From Verrucomicrobiales bacterium (GTDB lineage: Bacteria > Verrucomicrobiota > Verrucomicrobiia > Verrucomicrobiales > DEV007): a DNA stretch of 64,000 nucleotides. The position numbers were made by a program, and so were the translations under genes. The stretch covers positions 352-64,351 of the forward strand of contig JARGPH010000014.1 of NCBI GenBank assembly GCA_029213065.1, given 5' to 3'. Below, piece after piece: positions 35,193 to 43,644 of this stretch. Positions within the stretch are counted from its first letter, which is position 1, and the number at the start of each line of letters is the position of its first letter. Below the pieces are notes generated by a model. The model was not told the DNA's origin and made no database searches. It worked only from the letters and a program-made list of their open reading frames with translations.

Positions 35193-35292
35193 TGTAAATA
35201 CCGTGTAAATACATAGTATGGTCAAAAAAATGGCCCAAAATGCAAAATAGTCTTGTATTGCCTTTGTATTTCTTTAGGATTTACATTGTAAA
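35193..35292. promoter_or_regulatory. Cluster of TGTAAAT-type repeats upstream of the Verru_Chthon cassette
   Basis: TGTAAATAC occurs at 35193-35201 and again at 35204-35212, exactly 11 bases apart. TTGTATT occurs at 35253-35259 and 35264-35270, again 11 bases apart and in the opposite sense. ATTTACA (35279-35285) and TGTAAA (35287-35292) form a palindrome. Repeats on one face of the helix suggest cooperative regulator binding, as for OmpR/PhoB-type proteins. The regulator is unknown. Confidence 0.5.
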
Positions 35293-35361
35293 ACATGGAA
35301 TTGATCGGCTTCAGATGGCCTTAGACTCCGATTGTTTCCAAAATCCCAATTCTCCATCCCT

Positions 35362-38300
35362 ATGAAAATCGCTAAACACCTCAAGTCAGGAAGATTTTTA
35401 CCCAAGAGTCGTAAAGGGGTCGCGCTTGTGACAGTGCTCACCGTGATGTCGTTGACGACCATTCTCGTTCTGACCTTTTTCTCCCTCGCAACCAGTGAGC
35501 ACCGCGCTTCCAATACGTATTCGAATGGCCTTCAGGCGCAGCAGGTTGGCGAGCAGGCCGTTAACATGGTGATCGCTCAGATTCGTGAGGCTACCACCGC
35601 AGGAACGAAAATTGCGTGGGCTTCGCAGCCGGGTGCAATTCGCCGGTGGGATGACTCAGGGAAGGAAGAGAATGCCTACAAGCTCTACTCGGACGATTTA
35701 ATGAAGACCGATAATTGGGGGGAATTTAAAGCCGATTTCGACGATGCTCAGAACTGGTCCGGGCAGCCCGCGCACTACGTCGATCTGAATGAGCCGGTGA
35801 TTCGCGGAACTAAGGTCTACTATCCTATCGTTCATCCAAGGGCAGCGGATCTTCCGCAATGGCCAAAGGCGATCGGAGATGATGATGCCGGTGTTGAGGG
35901 GTTCAGTTATAACGAGCATTCGGCCAATAAGCTCACAGATGGTGGCGATTTTGGAAACAAGGCCGCTGCGGTTGCCGGAGCTGCGGGGCATGTTGCGATG
36001 CCGGTGAAGTGGATTTACCAATTGGAGGACGGCACTCTTGGTGTGTTGAGTCCTGATAATGGCAGTGGCGCAAAAGGGGAATACTCTTTTATGCCGCTTT
36101 CAAGCGGTGGGAATGCGGCAGATGAAGACAATCGCATTGTCGCCAGGTTTGCGTTTTGGGCGGATGACGAAACTTCCAAGCTCAATATCAATACGCACGC
36201 TGGTGGCCTCGCCTGGGATATTCCGAAGGCAGGCGGAGCGCTTGATATGGATATGGGACGGTTTCAGCCGGCTCAAAAGGAATGGCAGCGTTATCCGGGA
36301 CACCCTGCGACCACGCACCTCGGGCCGGCGCTTGCGCCGGGTATTTTGGATATTGTGAATGACCGGGATGCGATGGAAATGCTCTACAAGGTGGTTCCGC
36401 GCATTGTCGGAGGTGGTTCGCAATCAGGAACCCGCTACATTGATACACGGAACAAGGCTGAAGAGAACGGTCTCATTCCCGACAATGAGCCGCTTTTCCC
36501 GTCTCTCGACGATGTGGTGATGCGCTCTGACCGTGAGCCTCATGAGTATCCTGATGCCCAGGGTGATCCGGTTCCCGCCGATGAGCTCGGCGAGTATCTT
36601 GAGCGCGCTAAATTTTTTGTCACGGTGAACAGCCGGGCGCCTGAGACGAACATGTACAACCTGCCGAGGGTTGCTATTTGGCCGATCTACAACGCGAGCT
36701 ACAAGAGTGGAAAATACAAAACGCATCTCACTGCTTTCGACAGATTGATTCACTATTGTGCTTCGATGGGTGAATCAGGGGGCAGTGCCTACCCGCGTCA
36801 CGAATATGTGTTCAAGCGTGAGAATGCAGACGATAAGCATTATGATTACAATAATATTGAAAGGAACAAAGAGCTGTATTCCTACCTCGATGGGCTGATG
36901 AAGCGAAATGTTCCCGGGTATAGCGGGAGCTTTTCCGGTAAATACGGCAGCGGTGAACAGGAGCAGATTCTTACCGAGATTTTCGACTATATCCGTGCGA
37001 CCAATTTGCATGATGATTCGCTCTACGGTGAAAAATTCGATGACGCCTACGTAACGGAGAATTCATCGAAGCACATTACTTACACCAACTCCCGAAGCAG
37101 CACTAACAAGCAGGTTGGTATGAAGGGGCACGGGCAGGTCGTTCCGATTGAGATCGGGGCCACGCGCGGTTTCGGCCGGTTTTACAGCCTGGCCAGTGCG
37201 CAGGTTCAGGTGATCTCGTGTGCCGAGCCGGGTGATATTCCCCTGCCGAATAATATGGGAGCGAGGAGTTACGCGAACAGGAACAATAAAGATCCCGATT
37301 CGTCGCGGCCTATTTATCTCAACTTTCCCCCGATGCCGAAGAATTACCCTGATCCCACCCGGATCGGGATGACGGAATATCTGTCCCGTGTGCAGGGGAC
37401 CAGTACAACTGCAGGGAAAGGGGAGCCTGTCTGGCTGTTCGAGTTGAGACTGAGGCAGCCGAATCTCTTCAATGCTGCATTTGATCAGCGGAACTGGAAT
37501 TGGCAATTGGCCTATCTGGATGATAAATATTTTGAGGCAATTGTCGGAAGTTCAGACGGTATTCCTCCTAACCCCGGGACGAGAGGCGGAAGTCCTGAAG
37601 ATTGGGATCCTGTCAATTTCAAGTTCAACCAGGATACTCTCACCGCGTGGACACCTCCCACTGGCAGTGATCTCGGGGCGCCTGATCCTTTCACCGCCGG
37701 GGAGACGCGTTTGAAAGATGAGGAGCAACTGGTGCAGGCGATGTTTCTCTTCAATCTCTTTACTCCCAGTATTGGTTGGGGGTCGATCAACCCGGATATG
37801 GAGATTGCGATTTCGTTGACGGATTCGAGTTCGATGCGCTTTACGCCAGACTACGGCACTGCCAAGTTTAAACCTTATCCTGAGGCGGACGGCGTTCCTT
37901 TTCTCGGTTTTGCGATGAACGATGAAGCCGGCAGGTGGGTTTTTGCGACGAATGCAACAGATACGGCATGGGGCGGTCGCCGCTATGGTGGATTGATGCC
38001 ATACGAGTTTATTCTGAACGGACCGTGGACAGTGAACCGATTCGTTTACAATGTTATAAATGAACGGATTGAAGATCGGGGATTGCCACCGGCATTGAGA
38101 ATCCAACACCCCGGGAATCCCAGCACTTACGGCGGACGGGGGCGATTCACCTATTTGGATCGAGGGTATCAACTGCTTCCTGAAGCGATTGCTCTAAGTG
38201 ATCCAGGCAAATCGGGATCCGCAGATGATCTCGCGCAGTCCTATCGGTATGACCTGGTTACGGTGCCATTCAAAATTGGTGGTGCCAGCGTGGAGAGAGA

Positions 38301-40221
38301 TGGTCCCGGTGGCCCTGCAACCGATTTCAAGCCGGGCAGGGTGATGTTTACGGGCGGTCAGGTTGATTTCGACTTCCACCATGGAGGAAATCTGTCCGAG
38401 GGGTCCGCGTCGCAGTCCCCCGGTGGCGAGGGGAGCGATCTCCTTCAGACGGTTAAACTGACCGTTCCGGATTTTGAGATCCATTACCAGGACTCCCAGT
38501 CCAAAGACACTAAGGCACCCATGGTGATGAACCGGTGGGCTGACAGCACGGGGAATTATTATATAAATGCCAACGGAGGGTATTATAATGAGTTTGATAT
38601 CATGTCTAAGGATTCGTTCTCGTTTCTGGAGCGAAATAACCTGGGAATGGATCCGAGCAACATCCTCATGGATGAGAAGACCCGGATTTCTCTGGACGAC
38701 AACCGGTTGAATATCCCTTCGGATACGAGATCCTTTGCGAATGGTCGTTTTGCTCAGATCAGCGTTCATCGGAGACCGAGTCCGTTCGTTATTTCGGACA
38801 TCGTGCAGTCTATTGAGTTGAAGCACGGTGATGCCCGTATTGTAGCGGCGCGTAAGACGGTGTCGCCTTCGGAAGTTTTTGCGCCGCACCGATTCTACGG
38901 GACTCAGCCGATGGCGCATTCGGTTACGAATGCCGTGGGAGCGGATTACAGCGGGGCATCGATTGAGTCGGAGTATCTGATTCGCACGAATCTGGCATCG
39001 AACAATCCCTATAACAACCGGGCGCCGCTGCCATTCGGGGTGTCCCGATCAAGTGATGTCCAGTTATACGGTGACTTTGATAATGGATCCGGTCTCATGA
39101 TCGATGGGCCCTATATCAACAAACCGGACGAGGGGAATACCCACTCTTTGAAGACCAAGTATGCGCGAGAGCTGCAGGGTCACTGGGAGGAGCGGCGGAA
39201 TTACGGGGAATTTCCCTACTTCAACCGTGACTGGCTCCATGAAAGTGGTGGTCCTGCCTACTTCTCACCGAACCGGATTGTTTCGGGACCCGGAATGTTT
39301 GGCTCCCTTCCAACGGGGGTTACGACGGACACACCCTGGCAAACTCTCCTCTTTCGCCCCGATACAAGTGGCGGACCGGGATACGCTTCCCATCCGGGTG
39401 CAAGGACTCCTCCTGATCACCTGATTATGGATTTGTTCTGGATGCCGGTGGTCGAGCCTTATGCGATCAGTGAGCCGCTTTCGACCGGAGGAAAGGTGAA
39501 CATCAATTGTGAATTGGTTCCATTCCTTCATATCGAGCGCAATACCGCGATTCGCGGTGTCTTCCGCTCTGAGTTTATGCTTTGTGTTCCCAGGGCGTGG
39601 CACGCTGATTACAAGCACAATCATGGTCGTGGTCGTGGCTACCACTGGAGGGACAATCCTTATGGCGGGCAGTTGCAAGGGAAGCGTCTTCGCTCCACGA
39701 TTGTGGACGAGCCGACCCTCGAGCAGTTTTATGACCGGTTCAGTGATGGTTCAAGTGCCTTCAAGTCAGCGACTGAAATTTGTGAGATTCACTTGATTCC
39801 CGAGGAACTCTCCGCGCGTCTCGGCGGGGGTGCACGCGGCTCCGTGGGAAGTTACACTCCGAGTTTGCAGGATATGAAGTCCGGTAAGTATTGGGAGGAT
39901 CACTCGCTGGTGGGGGATAACTCACGGGAGCGGCCCTACACCAATATTCAGACCCGGATCACAACCAAGTCGAACACATTCAAGGTTCACTTTCGGGCGC
40001 AGGTGCTGAAGCAGGCGCGACGCGATTCCAGTTCTGAGTATGCTCTCTGGCGACCGGAGATGGATTCAGTCGAAGCGGAGTATCGGGGTTCCTCGATTGT
40101 GGAGCGCTACGTAAATCCGAATTCAGAAGAGATCTTCGATTTTGCGAAGAGTTCATCAGGCGAATCGTTGGATAGCTTCTACCAATACCGCGTCGTCAAT
40201 CCACGTCGTTTCGCGCCTTAA
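35362..40221 (+). CDS. Verru_Chthon cassette protein A
   Basis: 1619 residues from ATG 35362. The basic N-terminus leads into a pilin-like hydrophobic helix, KGVALVTVLTVMSLTTILVL (about residues 17-40), followed by TSEHRASNTY and QQVGEQAVNMVIAQI, the PilX-like layout of the family. A very long, mainly non-repetitive extracellular region follows, rich in Gly, Asn, Asp and Tyr, with no enzyme motif recognised. Its place before three pseudopilin-like genes identifies it as cassette protein A, a family defined from Verrucomicrobium spinosum and Chthoniobacter flavus with unknown function. It may be exported by a type II/IV pilus-like machine. Confidence 0.9.
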   Translation: MKIAKHLKSGRFLPKSRKGVALVTVLTVMSLTTILVLTFFSLATSEHRASNTYSNGLQAQQVGEQAVNMVIAQIREATTAGTKIAWASQPGAIRRWDDSGKEENAYKLYSDDLMKTDNWGEFKADFDDAQNWSGQPAHYVDLNEPVIRGTKVYYPIVHPRAADLPQWPKAIGDDDAGVEGFSYNEHSANKLTDGGDFGNKAAAVAGAAGHVAMPVKWIYQLEDGTLGVLSPDNGSGAKGEYSFMPLSSGGNAADEDNRIVARFAFWADDETSKLNINTHAGGLAWDIPKAGGALDMDMGRFQPAQKEWQRYPGHPATTHLGPALAPGILDIVNDRDAMEMLYKVVPRIVGGGSQSGTRYIDTRNKAEENGLIPDNEPLFPSLDDVVMRSDREPHEYPDAQGDPVPADELGEYLERAKFFVTVNSRAPETNMYNLPRVAIWPIYNASYKSGKYKTHLTAFDRLIHYCASMGESGGSAYPRHEYVFKRENADDKHYDYNNIERNKELYSYLDGLMKRNVPGYSGSFSGKYGSGEQEQILTEIFDYIRATNLHDDSLYGEKFDDAYVTENSSKHITYTNSRSSTNKQVGMKGHGQVVPIEIGATRGFGRFYSLASAQVQVISCAEPGDIPLPNNMGARSYANRNNKDPDSSRPIYLNFPPMPKNYPDPTRIGMTEYLSRVQGTSTTAGKGEPVWLFELRLRQPNLFNAAFDQRNWNWQLAYLDDKYFEAIVGSSDGIPPNPGTRGGSPEDWDPVNFKFNQDTLTAWTPPTGSDLGAPDPFTAGETRLKDEEQLVQAMFLFNLFTPSIGWGSINPDMEIAISLTDSSSMRFTPDYGTAKFKPYPEADGVPFLGFAMNDEAGRWVFATNATDTAWGGRRYGGLMPYEFILNGPWTVNRFVYNVINERIEDRGLPPALRIQHPGNPSTYGGRGRFTYLDRGYQLLPEAIALSDPGKSGSADDLAQSYRYDLVTVPFKIGGASVERDGPGGPATDFKPGRVMFTGGQVDFDFHHGGNLSEGSASQSPGGEGSDLLQTVKLTVPDFEIHYQDSQSKDTKAPMVMNRWADSTGNYYINANGGYYNEFDIMSKDSFSFLERNNLGMDPSNILMDEKTRISLDDNRLNIPSDTRSFANGRFAQISVHRRPSPFVISDIVQSIELKHGDARIVAARKTVSPSEVFAPHRFYGTQPMAHSVTNAVGADYSGASIESEYLIRTNLASNNPYNNRAPLPFGVSRSSDVQLYGDFDNGSGLMIDGPYINKPDEGNTHSLKTKYARELQGHWEERRNYGEFPYFNRDWLHESGGPAYFSPNRIVSGPGMFGSLPTGVTTDTPWQTLLFRPDTSGGPGYASHPGARTPPDHLIMDLFWMPVVEPYAISEPLSTGGKVNINCELVPFLHIERNTAIRGVFRSEFMLCVPRAWHADYKHNHGRGRGYHWRDNPYGGQLQGKRLRSTIVDEPTLEQFYDRFSDGSSAFKSATEICEIHLIPEELSARLGGGARGSVGSYTPSLQDMKSGKYWEDHSLVGDNSRERPYTNIQTRITTKSNTFKVHFRAQVLKQARRDSSSEYALWRPEMDSVEAEYRGSSIVERYVNPNSEEIFDFAKSSSGESLDSFYQYRVVNPRRFAP

Positions 40222-40257
40222 TTTTGCGCCTTAAGTTACGTTTTAACTGTTTTTTCT

Positions 40258-40863
40258 ATGAGAAAAGTAATCACACCTAAGAGGGGGCAAGCCCGGGGCT
40301 TCAGCCTTGTTGAAGTTACCATTGCTATGGCAATCGCCTCTGTGGCTTTAGTGACTTTGATGGGCTTGATCCCACAGGGGATGGACACGATGCGTGAAGC
40401 CGGTGATACGGCGATTGAGGCCCGGATTCACCAGCAGGTTCTCAACGAGTTGCAGCTCACTCCTTTTGATGATGCGTCGGGTAGCTCCCTTTTGGACAGC
40501 TACTACAATGATCTGGAGATCTATTACGATTCACAGGGAGAGGAGATGAGTCACAGTAAGAATCAGGGCTCGGTGGCTGATGATAAGAAAAAGGGCGCTT
40601 TCGCTCATATCTATTCTGCGAGAGTTTCAGTTCCCAAAACCTCCGGCGGGAAAATGCCGGAGTCCGTCGGGGGCGGAAGTTATTCAGGCTTTTCCTTCGG
40701 GGGATCCGATGCAAATACCAACATCAGACCTGTCATTGTGGAGATTACTTCAGCGGCAGGCGGAGATGATGATTTTGACTGGGATGCGGAGAAGAATGCT
40801 TCACACATTCATTCCTACCAGAGCGTCGTCGTGAAAATGGGCCGTGATCTTAACGCCAACTAG
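40258..40863 (+). CDS. Verru_Chthon cassette protein B (pseudopilin-like)
   Basis: 201 residues. A prepilin leader with cleavage site RG|FSLVEV, Glu at position +5 of the mature protein, is followed by a hydrophobic helix (AMAIASVALVTLMGLIPQG) typical of PilV/GspI-like proteins. It then has MREAGDTAIEARIHQQVLNELQLTPFD, the pattern of cassette protein B. The mature globular part has no recognised domain. It starts 37 bases after gene A with no ribosome-binding site visible, and is likely a minor pilin-like component of the same assembly. Confidence 0.9.
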   Translation: MRKVITPKRGQARGFSLVEVTIAMAIASVALVTLMGLIPQGMDTMREAGDTAIEARIHQQVLNELQLTPFDDASGSSLLDSYYNDLEIYYDSQGEEMSHSKNQGSVADDKKKGAFAHIYSARVSVPKTSGGKMPESVGGGSYSGFSFGGSDANTNIRPVIVEITSAAGGDDDFDWDAEKNASHIHSYQSVVVKMGRDLNAN

Positions 40864-40869
40864 AGAAAC

Positions 40870-41922
40870 ATGAATTTTAAAGAAATGAACAAAAGACGCT
40901 CTCAGAAAATCAAAGGATTCTCTTTGATCGAGCTGATGGTTTCGATGGGGATCTTGACGGTTCTCATGCTGATGATGACGGCTCTCCTCGATCAGGTACA
41001 GAAGAGCTGGCGCTATTCGGAAAGCCGGATCAGTCAGTTTCGTGAGGCCCGTGTCGCTTTCGATTTGATCACCAAGAAAATCGGTCAGGCGTCCCTGAAT
41101 ACTTATTGGGATTTGAAGGATGATGACGATGACGGGCTCGTGGACGGCTACTACAAGACCTCTGAGCTGCACTTCATTACGCTGGATGCGAGCACTCTCA
41201 AAGGAGGAGGCGAACAGGAGGGCGTTGGTCACGCGGTGTTTTTCCAGGCGCCTTTAGGGTTTTCGACGGATTATCGGAACCTGAACAATCTCTTCAACGG
41301 GCGTGGGTATTTCGCGTCTTTCGGGAGCGATCGCCTCTACAGGCCCTCATTCATTGATTCCTCTCCCCGGTACCGCTTCCGTATCATGGAGTTCAGGCCT
41401 CCGGCTGAGTCCAATCAGGTTTTTGAAGACGGAAAAGAAGAGAGGGAAGAGGATGAGCCTCAGGAGTTTACGGAGTGGTATACGCAAAGTTTATCGGTTG
41501 GAAAGGGGAACTTCGAGTCTCACCTGAATCCGCTTGCTGACAACATCATCGCGCTCGTCATTTCCCCGAGGGATGCCCTTGAGTCGTCTTCCGGGTCGCG
41601 GGATCAGACTTACAGCGAAATTGCGCCTGACTACAAATTTGATTCGAACAGTGATGATCCTTCTTTCGAGGGGTATTCTCAGCAGGTCCCACCTCTTCTT
41701 CGTATCACGATGGTGGCGATCGACGAGGCTTCAGCGGTGAGGCTCGAGGACGGAACGAAGATGCCCGATGATTTGCGAAGTGCGACTTCCGGATTGTTTA
41801 AAAGCACCCGGCAGTATCCCGAGGATATTAAGAAGCTGGCGGAGACTCTGAATGAGAAGAAAATAAACCACAAGATTTTCAGTTCCCTTGTGATGTTGAG
41901 AAGCTCCAAGTGGGGCACCTGA
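40870..41922 (+). CDS. Verru_Chthon cassette protein C (pseudopilin-like)
   Basis: 350 residues. The leader KG|FSLIELMVSMGILTVLM has the Gly before the cleavage point and Glu at +5, followed by a long hydrophobic helix and DQVQKSWRYSESRISQFREARVAFDLITKKI, typical of cassette protein C and similar to PilW/GspJ. The C-terminal region (DEASAVRLEDG...LRSSKWGT) has no known domain. It starts 6 bases after gene B. The four genes keep the A-B-C-D order described for the cassette. Confidence 0.9.
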   Translation: MNFKEMNKRRSQKIKGFSLIELMVSMGILTVLMLMMTALLDQVQKSWRYSESRISQFREARVAFDLITKKIGQASLNTYWDLKDDDDDGLVDGYYKTSELHFITLDASTLKGGGEQEGVGHAVFFQAPLGFSTDYRNLNNLFNGRGYFASFGSDRLYRPSFIDSSPRYRFRIMEFRPPAESNQVFEDGKEEREEDEPQEFTEWYTQSLSVGKGNFESHLNPLADNIIALVISPRDALESSSGSRDQTYSEIAPDYKFDSNSDDPSFEGYSQQVPPLLRITMVAIDEASAVRLEDGTKMPDDLRSATSGLFKSTRQYPEDIKKLAETLNEKKINHKIFSSLVMLRSSKWGT

Positions 41923-41940
41923 AATTATACTTTTACTTGA

Positions 41941-42627
41941 ATGAATATTCATAAAGACACGATGAGGAAGGCGTTTTCGCTGATTGAGATGATGGTAGTG
42001 CTGGGTGTGGTCGGCCTGCTTTTGGCGTTCGCCGCTCCCAATTTATTCAGCCTCCTGACCTCCAGCACCCTTTCGGGGGAGGGCACAGTGCTGCGAAATC
42101 AATTTACCTACGCGCAGCAGATTGCGGTATCGAAGAGCTCCGATGTTGAGGTTCGCTTCTTCAAATACGCCGACGAGTCTGCCGCACAATTGGATGAGCG
42201 CTTCCGGGCTTATCAGCTCTTTCAGTTTGATCGTGAAGGGAATATGGTGCCGGTGAGTTCTTTCTTCCGTGTCAAGACGCCGGTGGCAGTGCACGAAGAC
42301 AAGACGACTCTGCTCAATTCGGGGGCGTCATCAGGCAATCAGAATGATCGCAAGTATGGGTTCATCGCGCCTTATGAAGGGGTTGCTGATGCGCCGGTCG
42401 GTGCCGGAGGGGCAGCGGTGCCCACGAAGTATGTGGCATTCCGGTTCAGGCCGGACGGCTCAACTGATCTACCGTTCAGGACGTCTCAGAATGACACCTG
42501 GTATCTGACCCTGGTGCAGGGGGAGGGCGCTCTGGAGGATAGCAATCCGGCTAACTACGTGTGCCTTCAGGTGAACTCCTACAACGGTCAGGTTACGGAG
42601 TTCAGACCTCAAGCCGCTTCGAACTAG
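41941..42627 (+). CDS. Verru_Chthon cassette protein D (pseudopilin-like)
   Basis: 228 residues from ATG 41941; ATG 41962 gives the shorter leader MRKA and is equally plausible. The cleavage region is KA|FSLIEMMVVLGVVGLLLAFAAPNL, with Ala instead of Gly at the last leader position and Glu at +5. The mature part (GEGTVLRNQFTYAQQIAVSKSSDVEVRFFKY) resembles FimT/GspH pseudopilins and matches cassette protein D. It is the last gene of the cassette and is followed by a strong terminator at 42696. Confidence 0.9.
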   Translation: MNIHKDTMRKAFSLIEMMVVLGVVGLLLAFAAPNLFSLLTSSTLSGEGTVLRNQFTYAQQIAVSKSSDVEVRFFKYADESAAQLDERFRAYQLFQFDREGNMVPVSSFFRVKTPVAVHEDKTTLLNSGASSGNQNDRKYGFIAPYEGVADAPVGAGGAAVPTKYVAFRFRPDGSTDLPFRTSQNDTWYLTLVQGEGALEDSNPANYVCLQVNSYNGQVTEFRPQAASN

Positions 42628-42695
42628 CGCATAGTCTTTTAACGACGGCGGGAAGAGACCTGAATGGTGGCATTCCCGGCCTTGCTTCCACTGCG

Positions 42696-42726
42696 TAGGC
42701 GACCCATTTACGGGTCGCCTATTTTG
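42696..42726 (+). terminator. Intrinsic terminator after the Verru_Chthon cassette
   Basis: TAGGCGACCC (42696-42705) pairs with GGGTCGCCTA (42712-42721) around a 6-base loop, followed by TTTT. It separates the cassette from the respiratory operon. Confidence 0.92.
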
Positions 42727-42788
42727 GTTTCAGGGACTTTTTTGTACTCATTTGGAAAGTTTTGTGCCTCTCTGAAATTTCTCCCAAA

Positions 42789-42818
42789 AATCGCTTGTGA
42801 AATTTTTCACAAGCGATT
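42789..42818. promoter_or_regulatory. Perfect 30-bp palindrome with TGTGA-N6-TCACA core upstream of actA
   Basis: Two 14-base arms (AATCGCTTGTGAAA and its exact complement) are separated by TT. The centre contains TGTGA at 42796-42800 and TCACA at 42807-42811 with six bases between, the consensus of CRP/FNR-family sites. It lies 24 bases before actA and has no T run after it, so an operator is more likely than a terminator. It may tie expression of the respiratory operon to carbon or oxygen supply. Confidence 0.7.
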
Positions 42819-42842
42819 AAATATGGGCCTCTTTACTTCGAG

Positions 42843-43604
42843 ATGGGCAACATTTTTCCACGTTGGACAAACCTTCTGGCGGTCAAACTCCTCGTGTGTC
42901 TGGGAGCTCTTGGCACGTGCGTTATCGCTGTGGCATGGTATTCATGGACACCGAAATACACCCGCGTAGGCTATATGCCGCAGCAGCCGATACCTTTTGA
43001 TCACAGCCTTCACGCAGGGCAACTGGGGATGGACTGTCGATACTGTCACACCCATGTCGAGAACTCGCTTCATTCGAACATTCCCGCCGCTGAAGTGTGC
43101 TGGAATTGCCACGGAGCCGGCAAGGTGAAGTCCGATTCTCCCAAGCTTGAGCCATTGCGCCAGGCGATGGATGAGAATTACGAGAATTTCACCGGTGAGC
43201 CGATCAAGTGGGTGCAGATTCACAAGACTCCCGATTACGCCTACTTTGATCACTCGGTTCACGTAAATCGCGGGGTGAGTTGTGTGGAGTGTCACGGTCG
43301 CGTCGATGAGATGCCGGTGGTCTATCACGCTAAGTCCCTCAGCATGTCGTGGTGTCTTGATTGTCACCGGGATCCGGCGGCGAACCTGCGCCCTCTCGAT
43401 GAGATTACCAATCTGGACTGGACGGCAGAGGATTTGGACAAAGATCAGTTTTATGCTGAGCTCGCCGGTAAGACCGGGGCAAAAGTGGAAGAGCTTAAGG
43501 CGGCTGATGAAGGTAAAGAGTGGAGTCGCGAGTTGATCGGGGCTCACCTCAAGGAGGCTTGGCAGATTCATCCCCCACAGGATTGTGCAGCGTGTCACCG
43601 ATAG
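42843..43604 (+). CDS. actA: Alternative complex III pentaheme cytochrome ActA
   Basis: 253 residues with an N-terminal membrane anchor (about 11-35) and five heme-binding CxxCH motifs: CRYCH, CWNCH, CVECH, CLDCH and a C-terminal CAACH. Number, spacing and anchor match ActA, which receives electrons inside ACIII. HSLHAGQLGMDC and YFDHSVHVNRGVSC supply the additional His ligands typical of the family. It is the first gene of the ACIII/oxidase operon, just after a palindromic putative operator. Confidence 0.95.
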   Translation: MGNIFPRWTNLLAVKLLVCLGALGTCVIAVAWYSWTPKYTRVGYMPQQPIPFDHSLHAGQLGMDCRYCHTHVENSLHSNIPAAEVCWNCHGAGKVKSDSPKLEPLRQAMDENYENFTGEPIKWVQIHKTPDYAYFDHSVHVNRGVSCVECHGRVDEMPVVYHAKSLSMSWCLDCHRDPAANLRPLDEITNLDWTAEDLDKDQFYAELAGKTGAKVEELKAADEGKEWSRELIGAHLKEAWQIHPPQDCAACHR

Positions 43605-43644
43605 GGTGAGGGAGGCAATTCGGAACGATTTGATACTTATTTGA

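Noticed and set aside
42789-42818. Intrinsic terminator reading of the palindrome before actA
   Set aside because: A stem could form in RNA, but there is no following T run and a strong terminator already lies at 42696, so an operator fits better.
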